This document shows positions 24,510 through 31,786 of a stretch of 64,000 nucleotides of DNA, one piece after another. Each line of letters starts with the position of its first letter. Positions within the stretch are counted from its first letter, which is position 1. The stretch spans positions 1 to 64,000 of the forward strand of contig CAJUAB010000001.1 in assembly GCA_910583845.1 (NCBI GenBank), written 5' to 3'. Below the pieces are notes generated by a model. That model did not search any database. It worked only from the letters and a program-made list of their open reading frames with translations, and had not been told where the DNA came from. A program made the position numbers and the translations under genes. The stretch comes from an uncultured Acetatifactor sp. Its GTDB lineage: Bacteria; Bacillota; Clostridia; Lachnospirales; Lachnospiraceae.

Positions 24510-24536
24510 AAAAAATGCCGACACACATGCGCCGAC
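24510..24536 (-). terminator. Terminator of the lysine riboswitch
   Basis: On the minus strand GTCGGC, an eight-base loop and a second GTCGGC pair antiparallel with two G-U pairs, then ATTTTTT. It would form when lysine is bound. Confidence 0.65.
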
Positions 24537-24570
24537 GAATCATATCACGAAATGCTCCCTGATATTATAC

Positions 24571-24741
24571 GATAGCGCCCCATCCCGTTACTCAGATGAC
24601 AGTCATACAGTTATTCACTGTATGCCCAAGGTCCCGGTTTACAGCGCACCGATCCTTTCGGCGTATGTTCCTTTCCTTCCCCTTCCCCTGTGCCTGCCAC
24701 ATCCGGGGTAGTACTCTTAAAATACGCAACCTCTACCTTAT
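24571..24741 (-). promoter_or_regulatory. Lysine riboswitch (L box) upstream of dapA
   Basis: Read on the minus strand, the leader has the conserved L-box blocks in order: GGTAGAGGTTGCG, TTAAGAGTA, CGCCGAAAGGATCGG and GACTGTCATC, closing with GGGGCGCTATC, whose CTATC pairs with the opening GGTAG to form P1. Binding of lysine to this aptamer class stops dapA-dapB expression. A promoter sits just upstream and a U-rich hairpin follows, so control is most likely by transcription termination. Confidence 0.92.
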
Positions 24742-24748
24742 TTCCAAT

Positions 24749-24777
24749 ATCATAGCATTGACTTATGTCTTTGTCAA
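24749..24777 (-). promoter_or_regulatory. Sigma-A promoter of the riboswitch-dapA-dapB transcript
   Basis: TTGACA (24777-24772), 17-base spacer, TATGAT (24754-24749) on the minus strand; transcription would begin near 24742, at the first base of the aptamer. Confidence 0.88.
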
Positions 24778-24909
24778 TGAAAAAACCACGCTTTTCCCAA
24801 ACTTACCCTGCTCCTGCGTTCCGGAGTCTTCCCGGGCCACTCCCGCTCCGCTCAGCCGAATCATCCGGACTTTTGGCGGTGCCTGCAACCCTATCCGGAC
24901 GCGCGGTAT

Positions 24910-25401
24910 TCAGGCTTTCTTCTTCATCATCTCAATGCGGGAGACCTCATCCGCCAGAGTGAGAATCTCTTCGCTGAGACTGCTTCCCGTCAGAATCACA
25001 TCCGTCTCCCTGCGGCTGTCCAGCAATTCCTTCAATTCCTCCGCCGCAATGATTTCCTTCTCCACCAGCACCAGCACTTCGTCCAGGATCAGCAGGTCGC
25101 ACTCCGCCACGGACAAAACTTTTTTCGCGTAGCCCAGGCCGTTGCGTATATTGACACATTCCTCCCGCTTCTTCTCCTCCGGCAGCTCCATATAGTTCTC
25201 ATCCGATCTTTCAAAATGAAAGAGCCGGATCTCCGGTTCCATCCGGCGGATAAAAGAGCTGTCCGCCAGGCCTCTTCCCTTCAGAAACTGTATGATCACC
25301 ACTTTTTTCCCCTCTGCGGCCGCCTGCATGGCCCGGCCCCAGGCAGCAGGAGATTTACCTCTTCCATCACCTGTATATATGTAGATACTTCCTCTGTCCA
25401 T
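24910..25401 (-). CDS. ATP:corrinoid adenosyltransferase (CobA/CobO/BtuR family)
   Basis: A 163-residue P-loop enzyme that adenosylates cob(I)alamin-type corrinoids. The opening YIYTGDGRGKSPAAWGRAMQ corresponds to the CobA Walker A, which is usually GNGKGKTTAA; here the two threonines are S and P. The Walker B-like CDLLILDEVLVL is intact. The ATG at 25401 follows GGGG; promoter at 25477-25505. No other cobalamin gene is in the window, so it probably serves corrinoid salvage. Confidence 0.85.
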   Translation of the reverse strand: MDRGSIYIYTGDGRGKSPAAWGRAMQAAAEGKKVVIIQFLKGRGLADSSFIRRMEPEIRLFHFERSDENYMELPEEKKREECVNIRNGLGYAKKVLSVAECDLLILDEVLVLVEKEIIAAEELKELLDSRRETDVILTGSSLSEEILTLADEVSRIEMMKKKA

Positions 25402-25476
25402 GTCAATACCCCTGCGTATCGCAGCCAAAGCTGTGACAGCGCCCTTTTCACTTTTCCTCTGTAATCCCTGTCTTCT

Positions 25477-25505
25477 ATTATAACACTGTTTATTTCTTTT
25501 GGCAA
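25477..25505 (-). promoter_or_regulatory. Promoter of the corrinoid adenosyltransferase gene
   Basis: TTGCCA (25505-25500), 17-base spacer, TATAAT (25482-25477) on the minus strand. Confidence 0.8.
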
Positions 25506-25523
25506 TGAGAAGGTCACACCGTC

Positions 25524-26186
25524 CTACAGGGGCTGCTGCTCCTCCTGCTCCTCTTCCTGCGCCTCCACCAGTTCCATCTTGCTGACAGAAACCTCAAAGG
25601 CCACTCTCTTTTCCGCATGTTCCTCATCCAGTTTCTTCATATACTCACGGCTCTGAATGCGTCCCCATATGGCGCAGCGTTCTCCCACATGAAAGCTGCT
25701 GGCATAACGGGCATTTCTTCCCCAACAGATGCAGGGGATATAGTCCGACTTGCCATAAGGACGGTTCACGGCCAGCAGAACATCGGCAATTTCCCTCCCC
25801 AGAGGAGTCTTCCGGTAGATCGGCTCCTTACAGATATAGCCGTCCAGATAGATCTGATTCGTCTTGGAACTCTCCTCTATCTCGTCCGCGAACTCGATCT
25901 CCCTGGCAAAAACAGACAGCACCAGACGGTTTTTGCGCTCCTCATGACGGTTATACGAGCGGAACTGACCGTTTACGCAGATATACTTTCCCTTATAATC
26001 GGCGTTTACATCAATCAACCTCTCCGAGACCATAAGCGGAATGACATCGAAACTCTCGCTGAGTCTCTGTACCTTCACGTCCACCATGTAAAATCCTTCC
26101 CCAAAGATCTCATGGCTGTAGGAAAAATTACTGATAATTTCCCCCATTACGGTCACCTGATTGTTTTCAATAACCTTATCTGTCAT
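25524..26186 (-). CDS. SSB-like protein with two OB folds
   Basis: A 220-residue protein. Two OB-fold-like halves can be read: about 8-105 (VTVMGEIISNFSYSHEIFGE, then GKYICVNGQFRSYNR) and about 110-210 (IYLDGYICKEPIYRKTPLG, then IPCICWGRNAR). The second half matches bacterial SSB. The tail is acidic and glutamine-rich and ends QQPL, unlike the DDDIPF tail that recruits SSB partners, so it is unlikely to be the main replication SSB. ATG at 26186 after AAGGGAG. Divergent from typA. Confidence 0.78.
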   Translation of the reverse strand: MTDKVIENNQVTVMGEIISNFSYSHEIFGEGFYMVDVKVQRLSESFDVIPLMVSERLIDVNADYKGKYICVNGQFRSYNRHEERKNRLVLSVFAREIEFADEIEESSKTNQIYLDGYICKEPIYRKTPLGREIADVLLAVNRPYGKSDYIPCICWGRNARYASSFHVGERCAIWGRIQSREYMKKLDEEHAEKRVAFEVSVSKMELVEAQEEEQEEQQPL

Positions 26187-26325
26187 TTTTTGTTCTCCCT
26201 TCTTACACATTAAGAATTTTTCCGGCACAAAATGCCTGTAATGTAATATATTTATACCGCATTTTGCAGTATTTGAGAAGTACTTTTCAGCGAAAAATTT
26301 CGACGAAAATTTCAATAATCTTTTA

Positions 26326-26354
26326 TTGCGCCTCTATTGAATTAGTGATATACT
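26326..26354 (+). promoter_or_regulatory. Promoter of typA
   Basis: TTGCGC (26326-26331), 17-base spacer, TATACT (26349-26354), giving a leader of about 110 bases. Confidence 0.65.
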
Positions 26355-26473
26355 GTAACGGTTTGAGAAATATTAAAGAAAAAACGCGTATCACAGCCCC
26401 GTCCCGGACATGGCTTTTCCGGCCGGGAAGGGAGCGGCAGGGGCGGCGCGGAATCCGAATCAGGAGGAATACT

Positions 26474-28306
26474 ATGCGGCAAAAAAGAGAGAATATACGG
26501 AATGTGGCAATCATCGCCCATGTAGACCACGGTAAAACCACTCTGGTGGATGAACTTCTCAAACAGAGCGGCGTCTTCCGCGCAAATCAGGAAGTGGCTG
26601 AACGGGTCATGGACTCCAATGACATTGAGCGGGAACGGGGCATTACCATTCTGTCCAAGAATACTGCCGTCACCTATAAAGATACCAAGATCAATATCAT
26701 CGACACTCCGGGCCACGCGGACTTCGGCGGCGAGGTGGAGCGGGTTCTCAAGATGGTAAACGGCGTCATTCTGGTGGTGGACGCTTTCGAGGGTGCCATG
26801 CCCCAGACCAAGTTCGTATTGCGCAAGGCGTTGGAGCTTAAGCTCCCCGTCATCGTCTGTATCAACAAGATCGACCGGCCCGAAGCACGTCCCAGCGAGG
26901 TAATCGACGAGGTGCTGGAGTTGTTCCTGGAGCTGGACGCGGACGACTCTCAGCTGGACTGTCCCTTTGTGTTCGCCTCGGCCAAGTCCGGCATCGCATC
27001 TCTGGACGCGGAGCAGCCCGGCACCGATATGACGCCTCTGTTTGAGACCATTCTGAACTACATTCCCGCCCCGGAGGGAGACCCTGACGCCGGGACCCAG
27101 GTGCTGATCAGCACCATCGACTACAATGAGTATGTGGGCCGCATCGGCGTTGGCAAGGTGGACAACGGCATCATCCGGGTAAATCAGGAAGTGGTGATTG
27201 TCAATCACCATGAGCCGGACAAACAGAGCAAGGTCAAGGTCAGCAAGCTCTATGAGTTTGACGGACTTAACAAGGTGGAAGTCCGGGAGGCCGGCATCGG
27301 CTCCATTGTGGCCATCTCCGGTATCGCTGACATCCATATCGGGGACACTCTGTGCTCCCCCGAAGAGGTTACTCCCATCCCCTTCCAGAAGATCAGTGAG
27401 CCCACCATCGCCATGCATTTTATGGTCAACGATTCCCCGCTGGCGGGTCTGGAGGGCAAGTTTGTGACCAGCCGTCATATCCGGGACAGACTGTTCAGAG
27501 AGTTGAACACCGATGTGTCCCTGCGCGTGGAAGAGACGGATTCCACGGACGCTTTCAAGGTATCCGGCCGCGGGGAGCTACACCTGTCCGTACTGATCGA
27601 AAACATGCGCCGGGAGGGCTTCGAGTTCGCCGTCAGCAAGGCGGAGGTGCTGTTTCGGACTGACGAGGCCGGGCACCGCCTGGAGCCCATGGAGCTGGCC
27701 TATATCGACGTGCCCAACGAATACGCCGGGGCCGTCATAGAAAAACTGGGCCAGAGAAAAGGCGAACTGCGGAATATGGGGTCCATCACCGGCGGCACAT
27801 ACACCCGCCTGGAGTTCTCCATCCCCTCCAGAGGCCTGATCGGCTACCGCGGCGAATTCATGACCGACACCAAGGGCAACGGCATCCTGAACACCGTTTT
27901 CGACGGTTACGGTCCCTACAAGGGGGATATCGCCTACAGAAAGCAGGGCTCCCTGATCGCCTTTGAGGCGGGGGAATCCATCACTTACGGTCTGTATAAC
28001 GCCCAAGAGAGAGGCATTCTGTTCATCGGTCCCGGGGAGAAGGTGTACAGCGGCATGGTGGTGGGGCAGACCGGAAAAAGCGAGGATATCGAGATCAATG
28101 TGTGTAAGAAAAAGCAGCTCACCAACACTCGTTCCTCCAGCGCAGACGAGGCGCTGCGGCTGACGCCACCCAAAATCATGAGCCTTGAGCAGGCGCTGGA
28201 TTTCATCGACACGGACGAGCTGCTGGAAATCACGCCCTCCACGCTCCGGATTCGCAAGAAGATTCTGGACCCCACATTGAGAAAGCGGGCCAATAATAAA
28301 AAATAA
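26474..28306 (+). CDS. typA: Ribosome-associated translational GTPase TypA/BipA
   Basis: 610 residues, full length. GTPase motifs: AHVDHGKTTL (G1), RGITI (G2), DTPGHADF (G3), NKIDRPEA (G4) and FASAKSG (G5). EF-G-like domains III and V and the TypA-specific C-terminal domain (KKKQLTNTRSSSADEALRL) follow. TypA helps 50S assembly and is needed under stress or at low temperature. The ATG at 26474 follows AGGAGGAATACT. Monocistronic; a strong hairpin follows. Confidence 0.97.
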   Translation: MRQKRENIRNVAIIAHVDHGKTTLVDELLKQSGVFRANQEVAERVMDSNDIERERGITILSKNTAVTYKDTKINIIDTPGHADFGGEVERVLKMVNGVILVVDAFEGAMPQTKFVLRKALELKLPVIVCINKIDRPEARPSEVIDEVLELFLELDADDSQLDCPFVFASAKSGIASLDAEQPGTDMTPLFETILNYIPAPEGDPDAGTQVLISTIDYNEYVGRIGVGKVDNGIIRVNQEVVIVNHHEPDKQSKVKVSKLYEFDGLNKVEVREAGIGSIVAISGIADIHIGDTLCSPEEVTPIPFQKISEPTIAMHFMVNDSPLAGLEGKFVTSRHIRDRLFRELNTDVSLRVEETDSTDAFKVSGRGELHLSVLIENMRREGFEFAVSKAEVLFRTDEAGHRLEPMELAYIDVPNEYAGAVIEKLGQRKGELRNMGSITGGTYTRLEFSIPSRGLIGYRGEFMTDTKGNGILNTVFDGYGPYKGDIAYRKQGSLIAFEAGESITYGLYNAQERGILFIGPGEKVYSGMVVGQTGKSEDIEINVCKKKQLTNTRSSSADEALRLTPPKIMSLEQALDFIDTDELLEITPSTLRIRKKILDPTLRKRANNKK

Positions 28307-28332
28307 AAGAGCATCAGGTGGGCTGAGGAATA

Positions 28333-28391
28333 AAAAGAACGCCGGGAAGCCGCATAAACATTATGTTTTGCACACTCCCGGCGTTCTTTTT
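28333..28391. terminator. Terminator after typA
   Basis: GAACGCCGGGA pairs with TCCCGGCGTTC across a 27-base loop, followed by five T; A/T runs on both sides make it bidirectional. Confidence 0.85.
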
Positions 28392-28479
28392 ATGAAAATG
28401 GCATTTCTGCTGCTTCTGATTTCCCTGTGCGTGTTGCCCCATAAACCTGAGACTTATTGAAGTCAGAATAAATATTTTA

Positions 28480-28508
28480 TTGCACAAGCGGGCTATTTAA
28501 GGTATAAT
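28480..28508 (+). promoter_or_regulatory. Promoter of the deaminase/ThyX-like operon
   Basis: TTGCAC (28480-28485), 17-base spacer, TATAAT (28503-28508). It produces a leader of about 147 bases. Confidence 0.8.
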
Positions 28509-28548
28509 GGACGTGTTTGTCAATCAAAGAGAGTTAAGCAATAATAAA

Positions 28549-28644
28549 ATGAAGAAATTGTGTACCCAGTGGGAAACAGCTTATAAATATACATTGTAAA
28601 TGGCAGATGAACATTTTACAATCAAATCTATAAATCGGGATTTA
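28549..28644 (+). promoter_or_regulatory. Structured leader with a possible 16-residue leader peptide
   Basis: A short ORF (28549-28599, MKKLCTQWETAYKYTL) ends inside a hairpin in which ATTGTAAATG pairs with CATTTTACAAT (about 28593-28622). A second perfect hairpin, ATAAATC-GG-GATTTAT (28629-28644), ends right before the AGGAGG of the deaminase gene. The arrangement resembles translational attenuators of resistance genes; the peptide's ribosome binding site is weak. Confidence 0.45.
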
Positions 28645-28661
28645 TGAAGGAGGACAAAACA

Positions 28662-29054
28662 GTGAACAAAGAGTGGGAAAGGTTATATGAAGAAGCAAAA
28701 AGTGTTTTGAATCCCCATGATGTTTCAGATAAAATGTGGGTAGGGAGTGTGGCCTCTGCCGTACTTACGAAAAAAGGTAATATTTATAAGGGCATATGCA
28801 TTGATACGGACGGCTCTATAGGGATGTGCGCGGAAAGAAATGCTTTATCAACAATGCTTACCTATGGCGAAAGTGAGATTGCAAAAGTGGTTTCTGTATA
28901 TAAAGATGGAAATATAATCCCATCTTGTGGTATTTGCAGAGAATTTATGATGCATTTAGGCGGAGATGTGGAAAATATTGAAATTCTGTTGGATCAAGAA
29001 GGGCGGACAGCAAGATTGATTGATTTGATGCCTGAATATCCACGACATAAATAA
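28662..29054 (+). CDS. Cytidine/blasticidin S deaminase-like protein
   Basis: A 130-residue zinc deaminase of the CDA fold. The zinc-site motifs are MCAERNAL (Cys and catalytic Glu) and PSCGICREFM (two Cys). Such short single-domain proteins include cytidine deaminases and blasticidin S deaminases; sequence alone does not separate them. The start is a GTG at 28662, following AAGGAGGACAAAACA; an ATG at 28644 lies before that site. The gene is A+T-rich compared with the flanks, suggesting recent acquisition, and is followed 65 bases later by a ThyX-like gene. Confidence 0.85.
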   Translation: MNKEWERLYEEAKSVLNPHDVSDKMWVGSVASAVLTKKGNIYKGICIDTDGSIGMCAERNALSTMLTYGESEIAKVVSVYKDGNIIPSCGICREFMMHLGGDVENIEILLDQEGRTARLIDLMPEYPRHK

Positions 29055-29119
29055 TCTCAATAATTATGCATCGGGAACATTTTCCCGTAAAGAGAGTCAG
29101 AAAAAGGAGAGAGAAAGCA

Positions 29120-29854
29120 ATGAAAGTATTTTTAAACTCAATATCAGGAATTGATGATGCTATCGTATCTATGTATATGAGTCATCGTACTTGGACGAGA
29201 GAGTTGGAGCTTCATATTTATGAGATATGCCATATGGTATTAAATTCCAATGGCAGTCTGAAGGAATATGACGAGGGTATGGCTGCTGAATTTGAGGAGT
29301 TTCATAATTGGTTTGAAAAGTTACTCAAATGGGGTTGGAAACATACGACGATGCTACGCTTTATTGATTTTTCGATTACGGTCGAGGGCTTGCACAGAGC
29401 GGGACAAGATGACTGGGATGCACATGCGAAAAGATTTGACAATCGTATTATTCGTAATAGTACAAGAGTAAAGCAGTCCGATTTTCAATATGAGGTATCC
29501 GCATATTATCAGAACAAAATCATCCCTACTGATGTTGCTGCACAGACATTGGGTATTCAGCTTCCGGAAACTATGTCATATGACGGAAAGAACTATGTAA
29601 AAGCAGTTAATGGATACATTTTGGAGGAGGATAAAGATAATCCGGATGTCAAACGTGGATTATATATGCTGAGTATTCCCAGTAATTTCATTTTTAAAAT
29701 AAATCTTACAGAGTGGGCTCATGTTTATAAACTCCGAAATGGAAAGAGTGCAGCAAATCCGGAAGTGAGACAATGTTGTGAGATGATTGCCGATTCATTG
29801 GAGCATTTCCATAAGGAATTAAACAGAGAACTCTTTGAAAAAATTATGAATTAG
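29120..29854 (+). CDS. Divergent ThyX-like (flavin-dependent thymidylate synthase) protein
   Basis: A 244-residue protein. The C-terminal part (NLTEWAHVYKLRNGKSAANP, EVRQCCEMI) fits the ThyX pattern N-x-x-E-x-x-H-F-x-x-LR...A-x-x-E-IR, and FSITVEGLHRAG matches the segment before the ThyX signature. The signature RHRxxSxNxxSxRY itself is not recognisable (DAHAKRFDNRIIRNSTRV instead), so flavin or dUMP chemistry may be altered or lost. The ATG follows AAAGGAGAGAG. Same A+T-rich island as the deaminase; a pyrimidine-related role for the pair is inference. Confidence 0.5.
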   Translation: MKVFLNSISGIDDAIVSMYMSHRTWTRELELHIYEICHMVLNSNGSLKEYDEGMAAEFEEFHNWFEKLLKWGWKHTTMLRFIDFSITVEGLHRAGQDDWDAHAKRFDNRIIRNSTRVKQSDFQYEVSAYYQNKIIPTDVAAQTLGIQLPETMSYDGKNYVKAVNGYILEEDKDNPDVKRGLYMLSIPSNFIFKINLTEWAHVYKLRNGKSAANPEVRQCCEMIADSLEHFHKELNRELFEKIMN

Positions 29855-29869
29855 TGGTACTCAGGACGC

Positions 29870-29913
29870 AAAAAAGCGCATGGTTTACAATTACCTGTTC
29901 CATGCGCTTTTTG
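29870..29913. terminator. Bidirectional terminator
   Basis: AAAAAGCGCATGG pairs with CCATGCGCTTTTT around a 16-base loop, between the convergent ThyX-like and GH43 genes. Confidence 0.9.
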
Positions 29914-29932
29914 CTGTCACATCCCGGCCTGC

Positions 29933-31477
29933 TCAGTCCTCATATTTGAAATAGTCAAAATCCGCGCTCTTGCGGCAGCCGCAGCCGCCGTTGTTGGCAT
30001 AGATGCCCACCAGTGTCCCGGTATGACGCTTGGGATCGTCGGGAACTCCCTCGTCGCAGAGATAAATGCAGTTCTCCAGCACACCCACGCTCTGCCAGTC
30101 CTGGCCGTCATAGCTGTAATAGAAGCTGCGGGTCAGCTGCTCCACCACTACTTTCAGGCAGACCGGGGCCTCCTTTATATCCGGTATCTCCGCCATCAGC
30201 TCCTCGCCGTGGTTGCGGTTGATCACCAGCTGGATCTTACGGCCTCCCTCATAGCACAGGGCGCACCGGGCATAAGTGGCCGTGCTGTAGTAGCAGGTCA
30301 GTCCCGCCTGCTCCCCGTCATGATCCGGGTAATACTCCAGTCTGGTCTCCGCCGTGTAGGACAGCTCCTGTTCCCGGCGCAGCAGCGTATTCTTGGAACG
30401 GATCTCGTTTAACTGTCCGTCCCTGGTCCAGATCCGGAAATATCCCGGACGCTCCGTCAGGGACCAGGAGCCGTTGTCGGGATTACGCACAAACTCCCAC
30501 TCCAGATTCAGCTTCGTATCATTGAAATCGTCATGCAGATTCCTCTCAAAGACACATTCCGGCAGGTCCGGGGCCGTCTGCTCCAGGCTGGGTCCCTTGC
30601 CCTCATTGATGGTCAGCCATCCGTCCTCCGTCCACTGCACCGGGTCCAGAGCGGACTCTCTCCCCACGGTGGTATAGCGTCCCCCGTTGGGCCTGCCGCA
30701 GAGATAGTAGCACCACCACTGCCCGTTCTGATCCTGTACCAGCTTGCCGTGGCCGGAGCGCTGAATGGGTGCCTGCGGGTCTGTCTGCCGCATGACCGGA
30801 TTATAGGGAGAGTTTTCATAAGGGCCGAACATATTTCTGCTGCGGGCCATATTGATGCCGTGTCCGTAACCGGTGCCGCCCTCCGCCACCATGGCGTAGT
30901 AATACTGGTCTTTTTTCAGCAGATGCGGCCCCTCGGAACAGCGCTCGCCGGTGCCGTCCCAGGCCGTCTTCATCTCCCCCGCCACCCGCAGGCTGTCCCC
31001 GCTGAGCGGCACCGCCTGGGCCGCCTTGGCGATAATCATATACCTGCTGCCATCGTCATCCACAAAATGGGAGGGGTCAATATTGTCCACCTCCAGGCAG
31101 ACGGGCTTGCTGTAAGGCCCTTCCGGCTTGTCGGATACCATCACCAGCTGCCTGCGCATCACATTGTTGTCCCTCTTGCCGTCCGCATTGAGACGCAGGG
31201 TGGCAAAGACATAGAATTTTCCGTCCACATAGGAAATATCCGGCGCCCATATGCCGTGGGAATCCCTGATATCGCTGAGATCCAGCCATTCCGGATTGCT
31301 GACGGCATGGCCGATGATATGCCAATGCACCATATCCCTTGAATGAGAGATGGGAATGGCCGGGAAATACTGGAAGCTGGAGTTGACCATATAATAGTCA
31401 TCCCCCACCCGGATCACCGACGGGTCGGGAAAAAAACCCCTCTGCACCGGATTGTGATAAACTCTTTTCTCGCTCAT
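29933..31477 (-). CDS. Glycoside hydrolase family 43 (beta-xylosidase / alpha-arabinofuranosidase)
   Basis: 514 residues without a signal peptide, so cytoplasmic. The N-terminal five-bladed propeller (about 5-310) carries the GH43 acidic triad: FFPDPSV (base Asp), DNIDPSHFVDDDG (pKa-modulating Asp) and CSEGPHLLKK (acid Glu). A C-terminal beta-sandwich (about 325-510) is of the GH43 C-terminal/DUF1349 type and shapes the active site. Substrates are most likely xylo- or arabino-oligosaccharides. It follows the GH9 gene and a 57-codon ORF on the same strand. The start follows AAGGAGGAGTT. Confidence 0.9.
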   Translation of the reverse strand: MSEKRVYHNPVQRGFFPDPSVIRVGDDYYMVNSSFQYFPAIPISHSRDMVHWHIIGHAVSNPEWLDLSDIRDSHGIWAPDISYVDGKFYVFATLRLNADGKRDNNVMRRQLVMVSDKPEGPYSKPVCLEVDNIDPSHFVDDDGSRYMIIAKAAQAVPLSGDSLRVAGEMKTAWDGTGERCSEGPHLLKKDQYYYAMVAEGGTGYGHGINMARSRNMFGPYENSPYNPVMRQTDPQAPIQRSGHGKLVQDQNGQWWCYYLCGRPNGGRYTTVGRESALDPVQWTEDGWLTINEGKGPSLEQTAPDLPECVFERNLHDDFNDTKLNLEWEFVRNPDNGSWSLTERPGYFRIWTRDGQLNEIRSKNTLLRREQELSYTAETRLEYYPDHDGEQAGLTCYYSTATYARCALCYEGGRKIQLVINRNHGEELMAEIPDIKEAPVCLKVVVEQLTRSFYYSYDGQDWQSVGVLENCIYLCDEGVPDDPKRHTGTLVGIYANNGGCGCRKSADFDYFKYED

Positions 31478-31588
31478 AACTCCTCCTTTTATAATCGCCG
31501 CATTTTTACGGCTTTATCTTCCGGCTCTGCACATACTGACCGGACTTTCGGGTTCCCTGTTTCCGGGAAACGCATAAATCCGCTTCCC

Positions 31589-31762
31589 CTACGCAAGAAT
31601 GCTGTACTGCATCCATTCATAGAGGAGCCTGGTACCCTCCGTGATCTCCGGCGGCAGCAAGGCCCTGGCCACCAGCTTCAGCTCCTCCGATTCTTCATCA
31701 ATCCGCTTCAAATGGGCATAATCCCCGTCTATGGCAACCACCTGATATTGAAATGTGTTCAT
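31589..31762 (-). CDS. Small conserved-looking protein between GH9 and GH43
   Basis: A 57-residue ORF with an AGGAGGCAGGGT site before its ATG. The opening FQYQVVAIDGDYAHLKRIDE suggests a small beta-barrel, with an acidic helical middle and the end YEWMQYSILA. I cannot name a family; a distant likeness to DUF3006-type small proteins is possible. It lies 24 bases after the GH9 gene and 111 before GH43, so it is probably on the same transcript. Confidence 0.65.
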   Translation of the reverse strand: MNTFQYQVVAIDGDYAHLKRIDEESEELKLVARALLPPEITEGTRLLYEWMQYSILA

Positions 31763-31786
31763 ACCCTGCCTCCTGTTCCGGATCAG

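Noticed and set aside
26342..27478. A 378-codon open frame opposite typA
   Set aside because: TypA is unmistakable on the plus strand; the antisense frame has no family likeness or start signal.
28480..29854. Insertion sequence or integron as carrier of the A+T-rich island
   Set aside because: No transposase, inverted repeats or target duplication were seen at its edges.
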